Shown piece after piece: positions 45,616-53,895 of a stretch of 64,000 nt of DNA. The translations under genes were made by a program, and so were the position numbers. The notes under the pieces were generated by a model. It was not told the DNA's origin and did not search any database. It saw nothing but the letters and a program-made list of their open reading frames with translations. The stretch lies in NCBI RefSeq assembly GCF_002794355.1, contig NZ_PGOI01000003.1, positions 62,001 to 126,000 on the forward strand. The letters are read 5' to 3'. This stretch comes from Pseudorhodobacter sp. MZDSW-24AT. Its GTDB lineage: Bacteria > Pseudomonadota > Alphaproteobacteria > Rhodobacterales > Rhodobacteraceae. The number at the start of each line of letters is the position of its first letter. Within the stretch, counting starts at the first letter, position 1.

Positions 45616-46674
45616 TCACTGAGCGGGATCTTGCCCGGCTGCGCTTTGCCAGCGTTGCAGATGCGGGCGCATGCGGCGGTGCCAGAGCCGCGGAACCAGC
45701 GCCAGCGTGCAGGCCAGCGGCAGCGGCCAAGGCAGCAGGGGCGCCTCTGGCGCCAGGCGCAGCGCAGGGTAGGCGCGCCCGGGATGGGTGTGGTGGTCGG
45801 AATGCCGCGGCGCGTTCAGCATCAGCGCCGAAGACAGCCAATGCGGCGCGTTCCACGCATGGCGCGCCCCCACCGGCTCGAAGCGGCCATCGGGCAGGCG
45901 CGCGCGCAGCAGCCCGTAATGCTGCACATAATCGCCCAGCAGCTGCTGCATCTGCGCATGGGCCGCAAGCCCGAGCCAGACCAAGAGCCCCAGCCCGCCG
46001 CCGATCAGCCCGGCCAGAGCAAGGCTGGCCGCGGCAATCCCCAGATACCATGCATAGGGATGCACCCCCTCGCGCCCCGGCGCCCGCGCGCGTCGGATGT
46101 CTTCCGCCGCTTTGCCGGCCCGGAACCCGCCGACCGAGGCCCGCGCGGCAAAGCGCCAGAAGCCTTCGCCCGCCCGTGCCGTGTAAGGATCGTCTGGCGT
46201 CGCCACCGCCACATGATGCACCAGCCGATGGGCCGAGGCGTGGTGGCCCAAAAGCAAGACACCATAGGTCAGCACCCCCAGCCGATAGAGCCCGCGGCCG
46301 GGGCGGTGGATGAGCTCATGGGCCGCCGGGTGCCCGACCTGACCCAGAAAGGCCCCGGTGGCGAGCACAAGAAGGAGCTTTTCGCCAAGGCTCAGAGACC
46401 CGGACACGACGCCCAGCACCGTCAGCGGCATCAGCCCCAGCACCGACAGGGCCACCGCCACCAGAAGGGCATCGGCACCGGGAAACTCGGCGTCCTCGCG
46501 GGCAGTGCCGCCCAGCGACGGCAGCAGCTGATCCAGCAGCACCACCAGACCCCCGGTGTAAAACACCGCCGCCCAGAGCCAAACGCCCCCCGCCCACAGG
46601 CCCATAAGGAGGAGCGCCACCGGCGACAGCGTGGCAAGGGCAAAGACCGTCATGGGCAAGGCAGCAGGCATCAT
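45616..46674 (-). CDS. AlkB-like membrane di-iron hydroxylase
   Basis: 352 residues with about six membrane segments, of the alkane 1-monooxygenase/fatty acid hydroxylase superfamily. Histidine clusters: HELIHR, HHASAHRLVHH, the HYG-type sequence GDYVQHYGLLR and NAPRHSDHHTHPGRAYPAL. The HYG motif and third cluster favour alkane hydroxylase relatives over desaturases. No rubredoxin or reductase gene is adjacent, so the electron donor and substrate are open. Two Met codons start the frame, either usable. Confidence 0.85.
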   Translation of the reverse strand: MMPAALPMTVFALATLSPVALLLMGLWAGGVWLWAAVFYTGGLVVLLDQLLPSLGGTAREDAEFPGADALLVAVALSVLGLMPLTVLGVVSGSLSLGEKLLLVLATGAFLGQVGHPAAHELIHRPGRGLYRLGVLTYGVLLLGHHASAHRLVHHVAVATPDDPYTARAGEGFWRFAARASVGGFRAGKAAEDIRRARAPGREGVHPYAWYLGIAAASLALAGLIGGGLGLLVWLGLAAHAQMQQLLGDYVQHYGLLRARLPDGRFEPVGARHAWNAPHWLSSALMLNAPRHSDHHTHPGRAYPALRLAPEAPLLPWPLPLACTLALVPRLWHRRMRPHLQRWQSAAGQDPAQ

Positions 46675-46826
46675 GCGGGCAGCTTATCAGGGATTCGGGG
46701 CCTTTCCAGGGCAAGGCGCGACTTGCCCAGCCGCCGCTTTCCGGGCGGGAAATGTCCGCACCGCCTTCCCTCAGCCGGATTTTGCGCTTAGGTGAAGGAA
46801 ACGTCCGCCATCAGACCGGGGCCCCG

Positions 46827-47945
46827 ATGTCATTCTTCAAGAAGCTGCGCGACAAGATGTTCCGCTCGTCGGACAAGATCGGCGAAGGCCTCGACGCGCT
46901 GGTCGCCGATGCGCCGCCCGAACCCGCGAATGAGGGGGGGCTGGCGCCCGCGACGCAGACCCCGCCCGCGGCAAAGCCGCAGAATGCAAACACCGCGGCA
47001 AAGCCGCCAACAAACACCGCAGCCCCGCCGCAGACCGCCCCCGCGCCGGCCGAGGCGGGCAAGCCGGGCCTCTTGGGCCGTCTGTTCGGTCCCGCCGAAG
47101 CCGATGCCCCCCGGCGCGAGCTGGACGATGCCATGCTGGAAAGCCTGGAAGACGTGCTGATTCAGGCGGATATGGGCGTCGACACCGCGCTTCGGGTCAG
47201 CGCCAATATCGCCGAAGGGCGCTACGGAAAACGCATCTCGGCCTCTGAACTGCGCCGCGCCCTTGCCGATGAGGTGACGCGCATCATGACCCCGGTGGCG
47301 CGGCCCTTGCCGCTCTATCCCAACCGGCCACAGGTGGTGCTGGTGGTGGGGGTCAATGGCTCGGGCAAGACCACGACGATCGGCAAGCTGGCCAGCCAGT
47401 TCAAGGCCGCCGGCAAATCAGTGGTGATCGCGGCAGGCGATACCTTCCGCGCGGCGGCGGTGGAACAGCTGCAGGTCTGGGGCCAGCGCGCCGGGGTGCC
47501 GGTGCTCACCGCGCCCGAAGGGGCCGATCCCGCCAGCCTTGCCTTCGACGCCTTCACCAAGGCGCGGGCCGAAGGCGCCGACCTCTTGATGATCGACACC
47601 GCAGGCCGCCTGCAAAACCGCGCCGATCTGATGGAGGAACTGGCCAAGATCGTGCGCACCTTGCGCAAGATCGACCCCAGCGCGCCGCACAACACGCTTC
47701 TGGTGCTGGATGCCACCACCGGCCAGAACGCCGTGGCGCAGGTCGAGATTTTCCGCAAGATCGCCGATGTCTCGGGCCTCGTGATGACCAAGCTCGACGG
47801 CACCGCCAAGGGCGGCGTGCTGGTCAGCCTCGCGGACAAGTTCGGCCTGCCGATCCATGCCATCGGTGTGGGCGAACAGATCGACGACCTTGCCCCGTTC
47901 GACCCCGAGGATTTCGCCCGCGCGCTGGTCGGGCTCGACGCCTGA
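46827..47945 (+). CDS. ftsY: Signal recognition particle receptor FtsY
   Basis: A 372-residue SRP receptor GTPase that docks ribosome-SRP complexes at the inner membrane. A short N-terminal helix (MSFFKKLRDKMFRSSD) and an Ala/Pro-rich linker precede the NG domain. G motifs: GVNGSGKTTTIGKLA, AGDTFRAAAVEQL, DTAGRLQNR, TKLDGTAKGG and the closing AIGVGEQIDDLAPFDPEDFARALVG (in parts). The start is at 46827. EamA and ispZ follow on the same strand. Confidence 0.96.
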   Translation: MSFFKKLRDKMFRSSDKIGEGLDALVADAPPEPANEGGLAPATQTPPAAKPQNANTAAKPPTNTAAPPQTAPAPAEAGKPGLLGRLFGPAEADAPRRELDDAMLESLEDVLIQADMGVDTALRVSANIAEGRYGKRISASELRRALADEVTRIMTPVARPLPLYPNRPQVVLVVGVNGSGKTTTIGKLASQFKAAGKSVVIAAGDTFRAAAVEQLQVWGQRAGVPVLTAPEGADPASLAFDAFTKARAEGADLLMIDTAGRLQNRADLMEELAKIVRTLRKIDPSAPHNTLLVLDATTGQNAVAQVEIFRKIADVSGLVMTKLDGTAKGGVLVSLADKFGLPIHAIGVGEQIDDLAPFDPEDFARALVGLDA

Positions 47946-47949
47946 CCTC

Positions 47950-47971
47950 GTTCATCTGTTCATAAATATCC
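47950..47971 (+). repeat. Dispersed intergenic repeat, type A copy 4
   Basis: GTTCATCTGTTCATAAATATCC begins five bases past the ftsY stop. It is followed by the hairpin CCGGGGGC-AAA-GCCCCCGG (47979-47997), which may terminate or process the ftsY transcript. Confidence 0.75.
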
Positions 47972-48022
47972 TGGGGGTCCGGGGGCAAAGCCCCCGGGGG
48001 TCCAGCAAGGACGACGTTCTTC

Positions 48023-48928
48023 ATGACCGATTGGCTCATCTCACTGGAAGGCACGCCCGAAGGGCTGCGGCTGGCACTGATGCTTGCGCTCACCTCGGCC
48101 TTTGCCCATGCGGTGTTCGGCGCGCTGCAAAAGGGGCGGCATGATCCTTGGGTCACGCGCGGCTCGATCGATCTGTGGATCGCGATCTTCGCGGCTCCCG
48201 TGGCGCTGTTCCTCGTGCCCTGGCCGCAGGGCTTTGAGTGGCTGGTGCTCTTGGGCGCCTTGGGCATCCATTTCGCCTACAAGCTGACCATGGCGCTGGC
48301 CTATGAGCGCGCGGCCTTTACCGTGGTCTATCCGGTGGTGCGCGGCACCGGGCCGCTGGCGACGCTGGCCTTTGCCGCGCTTTTTCTGGGCGAAGGATAT
48401 GGCGCGCTGCAATGGCTGGGCGTGGCGATCCTGTCGGGGGCGATTCTGGCACTGGCGGCGCTGAACCTGCGCGGCGGGGTGGTGGCGCGGGCGGCCTTGC
48501 GCGCGGGTCTGGCCTGGGCCTTTGCCGGGGGGCTGCTGGTGGCGGTCTACACCACCTATGACGCCTGGGGCATCCGGCTGACGCCCGACCCTTTCACCTT
48601 CCTTGCGTGGTTTTTCCTGATCACCGCCATCGACTTTCCGCTGCTGGTGGCCTACCGCCAGTGGCGCGGGATCGGCGCGCCCTTGCCGCCGGCGGGGCCT
48701 TTGGTCATGCGCGGCATCCTTGGCGCCTTGGTGGCCTTTGTCAGCTTTGGCGGTGTGATGCTGGCCACGCGTCTGGGCAAGGTGGGCGAGGTCGCGGCCT
48801 TGCGCGAAACCTCGACCGTTTTCGCCGCCGTGATCGGCTGGGCGGTCTTGGGCGAAAAGGTGGGGCTTGTCCGCGCGCTGTTGATGGCGGCAGTGGCGGG
48901 CGGCGCGATCATGGTGCAGGCTGGATAG
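48023..48928 (+). CDS. EamA/DMT-type transporter
   Basis: A 301-residue inner-membrane protein with ten predicted membrane segments in two EamA repeats. The N-repeat ends with AYERAAFTVVYPVVRGTGPLATLAFAALFLGE (in parts) and the C-repeat with AALRETSTVFAAVIGWAVLGEKVG, the typical conserved helix pair. Substrate is unknown; relatives move metabolites or amino acids. It lies between ftsY and ispZ and is likely co-transcribed with ispZ (22-base gap). Confidence 0.85.
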   Translation: MTDWLISLEGTPEGLRLALMLALTSAFAHAVFGALQKGRHDPWVTRGSIDLWIAIFAAPVALFLVPWPQGFEWLVLLGALGIHFAYKLTMALAYERAAFTVVYPVVRGTGPLATLAFAALFLGEGYGALQWLGVAILSGAILALAALNLRGGVVARAALRAGLAWAFAGGLLVAVYTTYDAWGIRLTPDPFTFLAWFFLITAIDFPLLVAYRQWRGIGAPLPPAGPLVMRGILGALVAFVSFGGVMLATRLGKVGEVAALRETSTVFAAVIGWAVLGEKVGLVRALLMAAVAGGAIMVQAG

Positions 48929-48950
48929 GCGGCAGAAGGACAAACGGACA

Positions 48951-49568
48951 ATGGCAGAGCGCAAGATCAACGGCGTGGTGAAGCAGGTGCTGGAACTGGG
49001 GCCGACGGTGGCTTTCTTCCTGATCTATCTGCGGATCAAGGACGACACCTTCACGTTTCGCGGCACCGAGTATTCGGGCTTCATCGTGGCGGCGCTGGTG
49101 TTCATCCCGATCCTGCTGCTCGCGATGGGCATTCTTTGGGCGCTGACGCGCAAGATCAGCCGGATGCAGGTGTTCACCGCCTTCATGGTGATCTTCTTCG
49201 GCGGGCTGACCGCCTGGTTCAACGACGAGCGCTTTTTCAAGATGAAGACGAGCATCGTCTATGCCTGCCTTGCGGCGCTTTTGGGGATCGGGCTGTTGCG
49301 CGGGCAAAGCTGGCTGGAATATGTGCTGGCCGAGGCGCTGCCGATGCGGCGCGAAGGCTGGATGATCCTGACGCGGCGGTTGTGCCTGATGTTCGTGGCG
49401 CTGGCGGTGGCCAATGAGATCATCTGGCGCACGATGTCGACCGAGACTTGGGTGAAGCTCGAGACCTTCGGGATGCCTCTGGCGCTGATGCTGTTTCTTT
49501 GGGCGCAGATCTATGCCTTGCAGCGCTTTCTGATCGAGCCCGAGGAGACGGGCAAGCGCAAGGACTAG
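48951..49568 (+). CDS. ispZ: Inner membrane septation protein (YciB/IspZ)
   Basis: A 205-residue polytopic membrane protein of the YciB family, which in E. coli interacts with cell elongation and division proteins. Typical features are the LELGPTVAFFLIYLR start, ISRMQVFTAFMVIFFGGLT, FFKMKTSIVYACLAALLG and WMILTRRLCLMFVALAVANEIIWR (in parts), about five to six membrane segments. It follows EamA and ftsY, a neighbourhood frequent in Rhodobacterales. Confidence 0.92.
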   Translation: MAERKINGVVKQVLELGPTVAFFLIYLRIKDDTFTFRGTEYSGFIVAALVFIPILLLAMGILWALTRKISRMQVFTAFMVIFFGGLTAWFNDERFFKMKTSIVYACLAALLGIGLLRGQSWLEYVLAEALPMRREGWMILTRRLCLMFVALAVANEIIWRTMSTETWVKLETFGMPLALMLFLWAQIYALQRFLIEPEETGKRKD

Positions 49569-49620
49569 GGAGACATCTTGCAAGGGCGCGCCGGTGGCGG
49601 GCTGCGGGAGCGCTCCGCGC

Positions 49621-49643
49621 GGGAGTATTTCAGAAAGGTGCAA
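49621..49643 (-). repeat. Dispersed intergenic repeat, type B copy 4
   Basis: On the minus strand TTGCACCTTTCTGAAATACTCC plus a C-run; it lies about 50 bases past the ispZ stop, upstream of the metZ promoter. GCTCCGCGC precedes it on the plus strand, similar to the flank of copy 2. Confidence 0.8.
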
Positions 49644-49705
49644 GCGGCAGCGGGCGCGCGGGCCTTGCGGCGCGGATCTTGGCGGGCAGGGTGGGCGCAA
49701 GGGCG

Positions 49706-49734
49706 TTGACCCTGCGGCGGCAAAAGCGTATGCG
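49706..49734 (+). promoter_or_regulatory. metZ promoter
   Basis: TTGACC (49706-49711), a 17-base spacer and TATGCG (49729-49734) form a good sigma-70-type promoter. Transcription would begin near 49740, right at the first stem of the riboswitch. Confidence 0.65.
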
Positions 49735-49737
49735 CGG

Positions 49738-49795
49738 GGCGTGGTGCTTTGTTACCGGATTGCGGGCCACGTTAAACATTCCGCTAAAAGGTCTT
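49738..49795 (+). promoter_or_regulatory. SAM-II-type riboswitch before metZ
   Basis: P1 is CGTGG (49740-49744) with CCACG (49767-49771). The loop carries CTTTGTTACCGGATTGC, matching the SAM-II block UG-x-UUU-xx-ACCG-x-AUUGC, and the 3' part is TTAAACATTCCGCTAAAAGG, matching the conserved UAAA...GCUAAAAAGG strand that makes the pseudoknot and triplex. SAM-II aptamers are known upstream of methionine genes in Alphaproteobacteria. The match was made from memory of the consensus; a SAM-V relative is the alternative. Binding of SAM should switch metZ off. Confidence 0.8.
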
Positions 49796-49804
49796 GGGGG
49801 TGGG

Positions 49805-49840
49805 CCCCGAAACCTTTGCCGGTTTCGGGGTTTTCTTTTT
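49805..49840 (+). terminator. Riboswitch terminator (expression platform)
   Basis: CCCCGAAACC and GGTTTCGGGG form a perfect 10-bp stem with a 6-base loop TTTGCC, followed by TTTTCTTTTT. It lies between the aptamer and the metZ ribosome-binding site, the place expected for transcriptional attenuation. AAAGG of the aptamer (49787-49791) can also pair with CCTTT (49813-49817) in the terminator, a possible antiterminator contact. Confidence 0.9.
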
Positions 49841-49856
49841 GCCGAAAGGTGACGGC

Positions 49857-51038
49857 ATGTCTGAGACTTGGAACACGCGCACGAAACTGGTGCATGAGGG
49901 CACGCGGCGCAGCCAATATGGCGAGATGGCCGAGGCGATCTTTCTGACGCAAGGCTTTGTCTATCCGACCGCCGAGGCGGCGGAGCAGCGCTTTGTGCAG
50001 GCGGGGGCGGATGAGTTCATCTATGCCCGCTATGGCAACCCGACCACCCGCATGTTCGAAGAGCGCATCGCGGCGCTGGAAGGCACCGAGGATGCCTTTG
50101 CCACCGCCAGCGGCATGGCGGCGGTGTCGGGGGCGCTGACCTCGATGCTGCGGGCGGGCGATCATGTGGTGTCGAGCCGGGCCTTGTTCGGATCATGCCT
50201 TTACATCCTGGAAGAGGTGCTGACGCGCTATGGCGTGAAGGTGACCTTTGTGGACGGGGCCGATCTGGACCAATGGCGCGCCGCCGTCACGCCGGGCACC
50301 AAGGCGGTGTTCTTTGAATCGATGTCGAACCCGACGCTGGAATTGGTGGACATTGCCGCCGTGGCCGAGATCGCCCATGCGGTGGGGGCTTTGGTGGTCG
50401 TGGACAATGTGTTTGCCACCCCGATTTTCTCGCGCGCGGTGGACCAAGGCGCCGATGTCATCGTCTATTCCACCACCAAGCACATCGACGGGCAGGGGCG
50501 CGCGCTGGGCGGTGTGGTTTGTGGCACCACCGCGTTCATCCGCAAGGTGCTGGAGCCTTACATGAAGCACACGGGCGGCAGCATGTCGCCCTTCACCGCC
50601 TGGATGCATCTGAACGGCATGGCGACGCTGGATCTGCGCTGCCGGGCGATGGCGGAAGCGGCGCTGAAGATCGCGCAGGCGCTGGAGGGGCATGAAAAGC
50701 TGGGCCGGGTGATCTATCCTGGGCTGGCCAGTCATCCGCAGCATGATCTGGCCGTGGCGCAAATGGGCTCGGGCGGCACCTTGGTGACCTTTGACATCGC
50801 GGCGGGCAAGGAGGCGGCGTTCCGCTTCCTGAACGCTTTGGAGATTGCCAAGATTTCCAACAATCTGGGCGATGCCAAGACCATTGCGACGCATCCCGCC
50901 ACCACCACCCATCAGCGCTTGCCGCAAGACCAGAAAGACGCGCTTGGCATCACGCCGGGGCTGATCCGGCTGTCGGTGGGGCTGGAAGATGCGGGCGATC
51001 TGATCGCGGATCTCCGCGCTGCGCTGGCGCAGGCCTGA
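49857..51038 (+). CDS. metZ: O-succinylhomoserine sulfhydrylase
   Basis: A 393-residue PLP enzyme of the Cys/Met metabolism family that makes homocysteine from an activated homoserine and sulfide. The PLP lysine is K208 in YSTTKHIDGQGRALGG; RYGNPTTRMFEERIAALEG and SGMAAVSGAL are also typical. The GQGR sequence after the lysine fits MetZ more than MetB. The start at 49857 has AAAGG seven bases upstream. A SAM-II-type riboswitch and terminator control it. Confidence 0.93.
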   Translation: MSETWNTRTKLVHEGTRRSQYGEMAEAIFLTQGFVYPTAEAAEQRFVQAGADEFIYARYGNPTTRMFEERIAALEGTEDAFATASGMAAVSGALTSMLRAGDHVVSSRALFGSCLYILEEVLTRYGVKVTFVDGADLDQWRAAVTPGTKAVFFESMSNPTLELVDIAAVAEIAHAVGALVVVDNVFATPIFSRAVDQGADVIVYSTTKHIDGQGRALGGVVCGTTAFIRKVLEPYMKHTGGSMSPFTAWMHLNGMATLDLRCRAMAEAALKIAQALEGHEKLGRVIYPGLASHPQHDLAVAQMGSGGTLVTFDIAAGKEAAFRFLNALEIAKISNNLGDAKTIATHPATTTHQRLPQDQKDALGITPGLIRLSVGLEDAGDLIADLRAALAQA

Positions 51039-51230
51039 AGGCGGTGCGGACGCCGCTTGCTGGCTTGTGTGCTGCCAAGCGGTGCTTATATTCCATGGGG
51101 CGGCGGGCAGGGGCCAGAAATTCTTCTTGCCCGGCGCCCGCCCACTGATCCGATCGCGGACGCTTTGCGTATACCTGTTGACATTGACGGCATGGGCAGC
51201 GGCCCGGCCCGAACCGGAAGGACCCAGCCC

Positions 51231-52319
51231 ATGAACATTCACACCCCCGAGATCGACCGCAAGCCGAGCCGTGACGAGGCGGAGGCCGCGCTGGCGCTGT
51301 TGCAGAAATGGGCGCGCCATTCATCGGATGACGAGATTGCCACGCTGGAGCCGGGGGTGGGCTATCTGCTGCCGGGGCAGTTCGCACCGGCGCTGAGCCG
51401 CGCCTATCCGCAGAATTTCGCGGTGACCCCGGCCTATAAGGACAGCCTGCCCGATTTGCAGAACGGGCCATCCAGCCTGATCCGGGGCGAGCGGCAGCGC
51501 ATTCAGCATGTGGGGATTTCCAATTTCCGCCTGCCGATCCGCTATCAGACCCGCGACGCCGCGCCTGTGATGCTGGAAACCAGCGTCACCGGCACCGTCA
51601 GCCTTGAGGCCGAAAAGAAGGGCATCAACATGAGCCGCATCATGCGGTCTTTCTATGCCCATGCGGAACGCACCTTTGGCTTTTCGGTGATCGAGGCCGC
51701 GCTTGACGATTACAAGGCCGATCTGGGCAGCTTTGATGCCCGCATCCAGATGCGCTTTTCCTATCCGATGCAGGTGCCGTCGCTGCGCTCGGGCCTTGCG
51801 GGCTGGCAATATTACGAGGTGGCCTTCGAGCTGGTGGAAACCGCCGGGCTGCGCAAGAAAATCGTGCATCTGGATTACGTTTATTCCAGCACCTGCCCGT
51901 GCAGCCTTGAGCTTTCGGAACATGCGCGCAACACGCGCGGCCAGTTGGCCACGCCGCATTCGCAGCGTTCGGTCGCGCGGCTGTCGGTCGAGGTGCTGGA
52001 CGCTGCGCTGACGGTGGAAGATCTGGTCGAGATCGCCCGTGCCGGGGTGGTCACCGAGACGCAGGTGATGGTGAAGCGCGAAGACGAACAGGCCTTTGCC
52101 GAGCTGAACGCCGCCAATCCGATCTTTGTGGAAGATGCCGCGCGGCTGTTCTGCGCGGTGTTGAAGCGCGACCCGCGGATCGGCGATTTCCGGGTGCTGG
52201 CCAGCCATCAGGAAAGCCTGCACAGCCATGATGCGGTGAGCCTGCTGACCGAAGGACCGACCTTCGCGCAAGACAGCCTTGACCCGCGCCTGTTCCAGTC
52301 GCTGTTCCACATCGGCTGA
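51231..52319 (+). CDS. folE2: GTP cyclohydrolase FolE2
   Basis: A 362-residue type IB GTP cyclohydrolase, which makes dihydroneopterin triphosphate for folate (and queuosine). Family segments are the VGISNFRLPIRYQTRD strand, SLEAEKKGINMSRIMRSFYAH, the active-site region STCPCSLELSEHARNTRG (in parts) and the closing FRVLASHQESLHSHDAVS. FolE2 enzymes work with several metals. The start at 51231 (MNIHTPEIDRKPSRDE) has GGAAGGA upstream. No folE1 or Zur box is visible here. Confidence 0.93.
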   Translation: MNIHTPEIDRKPSRDEAEAALALLQKWARHSSDDEIATLEPGVGYLLPGQFAPALSRAYPQNFAVTPAYKDSLPDLQNGPSSLIRGERQRIQHVGISNFRLPIRYQTRDAAPVMLETSVTGTVSLEAEKKGINMSRIMRSFYAHAERTFGFSVIEAALDDYKADLGSFDARIQMRFSYPMQVPSLRSGLAGWQYYEVAFELVETAGLRKKIVHLDYVYSSTCPCSLELSEHARNTRGQLATPHSQRSVARLSVEVLDAALTVEDLVEIARAGVVTETQVMVKREDEQAFAELNAANPIFVEDAARLFCAVLKRDPRIGDFRVLASHQESLHSHDAVSLLTEGPTFAQDSLDPRLFQSLFHIG

Positions 52320-52395
52320 GCGTGGTTTGCCGTGATCCGGGCCGTCATGGCCCGGATTGACGCCTGTGGAGCGCAGGCGTAGAAGCGCCGATACC

Positions 52396-53844
52396 ATGGT
52401 CGACGTCCGGCCCCTTGTTTATGTGATCGGTGCGCTGCTGATCTTTCTGGCCTGCATGATGCTGGCACCGGCCTTGATTGATTTTCGCTCAGGCTCTTCG
52501 AATGCCCGCGATTTTCTGGAATCCGCGCTGATCACGGGCGGCATCGGGCTTGGCCTGCGGATCGCCACCGCCAATGCCAATCTGACGCGGCTGGACCGGC
52601 GGCAGGCCTATCTGCTGACGGTGATGGTCTGGACGGGCTTGCCGCTGTTCGCCTGCCTGCCCTTCGTGCTGGGGGCGCCCGGACTTGGCTTTACAGATGC
52701 CTATTTCGAGGCGGTCTCGGGACTGACCACCACCGGGGCCACGGTGATCGTGGGGCTGGACCGCTTGCCCGATGGCATGAACCTTTGGCGCGGGCTGCTG
52801 AACTGGATCGGCGGGCTGGGGATCGCCTTTGTTGCGATGATCTTTTTGCCGGTGATGCGCGTGGGCGGGATGCAGTTTTTCCGGACCGAAGGCTTTGACA
52901 CGCTGGGCAAGGCGCTGCCGCGCGCCACCGACATCGCGCTTGCCTTGCTGGCGGTCTATGCCGGGCTGACGCTGGCCTGCATCCTGACCTATCGGGCCTT
53001 GGGCATGTCAGGGTTGGATGCGGTGGTCAACGGCGCGGCCACCATCGCCACCGGGGGATTTTCGCCTTCGGATGCGTCCTTTGGGAAATATCCGGGGGCG
53101 GCGGAATATGCGGGGGCGCTGTTCATGCTGCTGGGCAGCTTTCCCTATATCCTTTACGCGGGGATGGCGGTGGGGCAGCGCGGGGCGGTGCTGTGGGATG
53201 CGCAGGTCTGGGCCTTGCTGCGCTGGACGGCCTATGCCGTGGGCAGCGTGACGCTGTGGCGACTGGCCACATCAGAGATGGGGGCCGAGCCTGCGTTTCG
53301 CGAATCCCTGTTCAATCTGGTGTCGATCATCACCGGCACCGGATTTTTCAGCGGCTCTTTCGTGGGATGGGGCGGCTATTCCATGGCGGTGGCGCTGATC
53401 GTGGGGCTGATCGGCGGCTGTTCGGGCTCCTCCTCGGGGGCGCTGTCGGTGTTCCGGGTGCAGGTGGCCTGGGCGGCGGTGCAGGCGCAGATCGCCCGCA
53501 TCCACGCGCCCGATCGCGTCGCGCCCGTGCGCTATGCGGGGCGCCGGGTCGAGGATGAGGTGATCAATGCGCTGATGCTCTATGTCACCGGCTATATCCT
53601 GATCCTTGGCGTGCTGACGGTGGCCATGTCGCTGGTGGAGGTCGACATGATCTCGGCCCTGTTCGGGATCTGGATGGCCTTGGGCAATATCGGCTATGGC
53701 TATGGGCCGATGCTGGGCGACACCGGCACCTTTCGCGATTTCCCCGATGCCGCCAAATGGCTGATGACGCTGACCATGCTTTTGGGGCGGCTGGGATTGC
53801 TGGCGGTGCTGGTTGTGGCTTTGCCGTCCTTCTGGCGCCGCTAA
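52396..53844 (+). CDS. trkH: TrkH-type potassium transporter subunit, divergent paralogue
   Basis: A 482-residue inner-membrane K+ translocating subunit (TrkH/KtrB superfamily, four P-loop repeats). Filter segments: TTTGATVI, IATGGFSPSDAS, IITGTGFFSGSFVGWG and, in the fourth, LGNIGYGYG. The fourth loop departs from the usual A-N-V-G-P-x-F-G, and GGCSGSSSGALSVFR replaces the usual GGCxxSTxGxxKxxR, so the gating loop lacks the usual Lys. The start at 52396 (MVDVRPLVYVIG) parallels the second paralogue. TrkA is not in the window. Confidence 0.88.
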   Translation: MVDVRPLVYVIGALLIFLACMMLAPALIDFRSGSSNARDFLESALITGGIGLGLRIATANANLTRLDRRQAYLLTVMVWTGLPLFACLPFVLGAPGLGFTDAYFEAVSGLTTTGATVIVGLDRLPDGMNLWRGLLNWIGGLGIAFVAMIFLPVMRVGGMQFFRTEGFDTLGKALPRATDIALALLAVYAGLTLACILTYRALGMSGLDAVVNGAATIATGGFSPSDASFGKYPGAAEYAGALFMLLGSFPYILYAGMAVGQRGAVLWDAQVWALLRWTAYAVGSVTLWRLATSEMGAEPAFRESLFNLVSIITGTGFFSGSFVGWGGYSMAVALIVGLIGGCSGSSSGALSVFRVQVAWAAVQAQIARIHAPDRVAPVRYAGRRVEDEVINALMLYVTGYILILGVLTVAMSLVEVDMISALFGIWMALGNIGYGYGPMLGDTGTFRDFPDAAKWLMTLTMLLGRLGLLAVLVVALPSFWRR

Positions 53845-53895
53845 AGCGCGCGGGCTGATTGACTTGAGCGGCAGGCTTCGCCAAGGCTCGGGCGC

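Noticed and set aside
51178-51200. Possible TTGACA promoter or Zur-type site before folE2
   Set aside because: No matching -10 box lies at a proper distance and no palindromic Zur-like sequence is visible.
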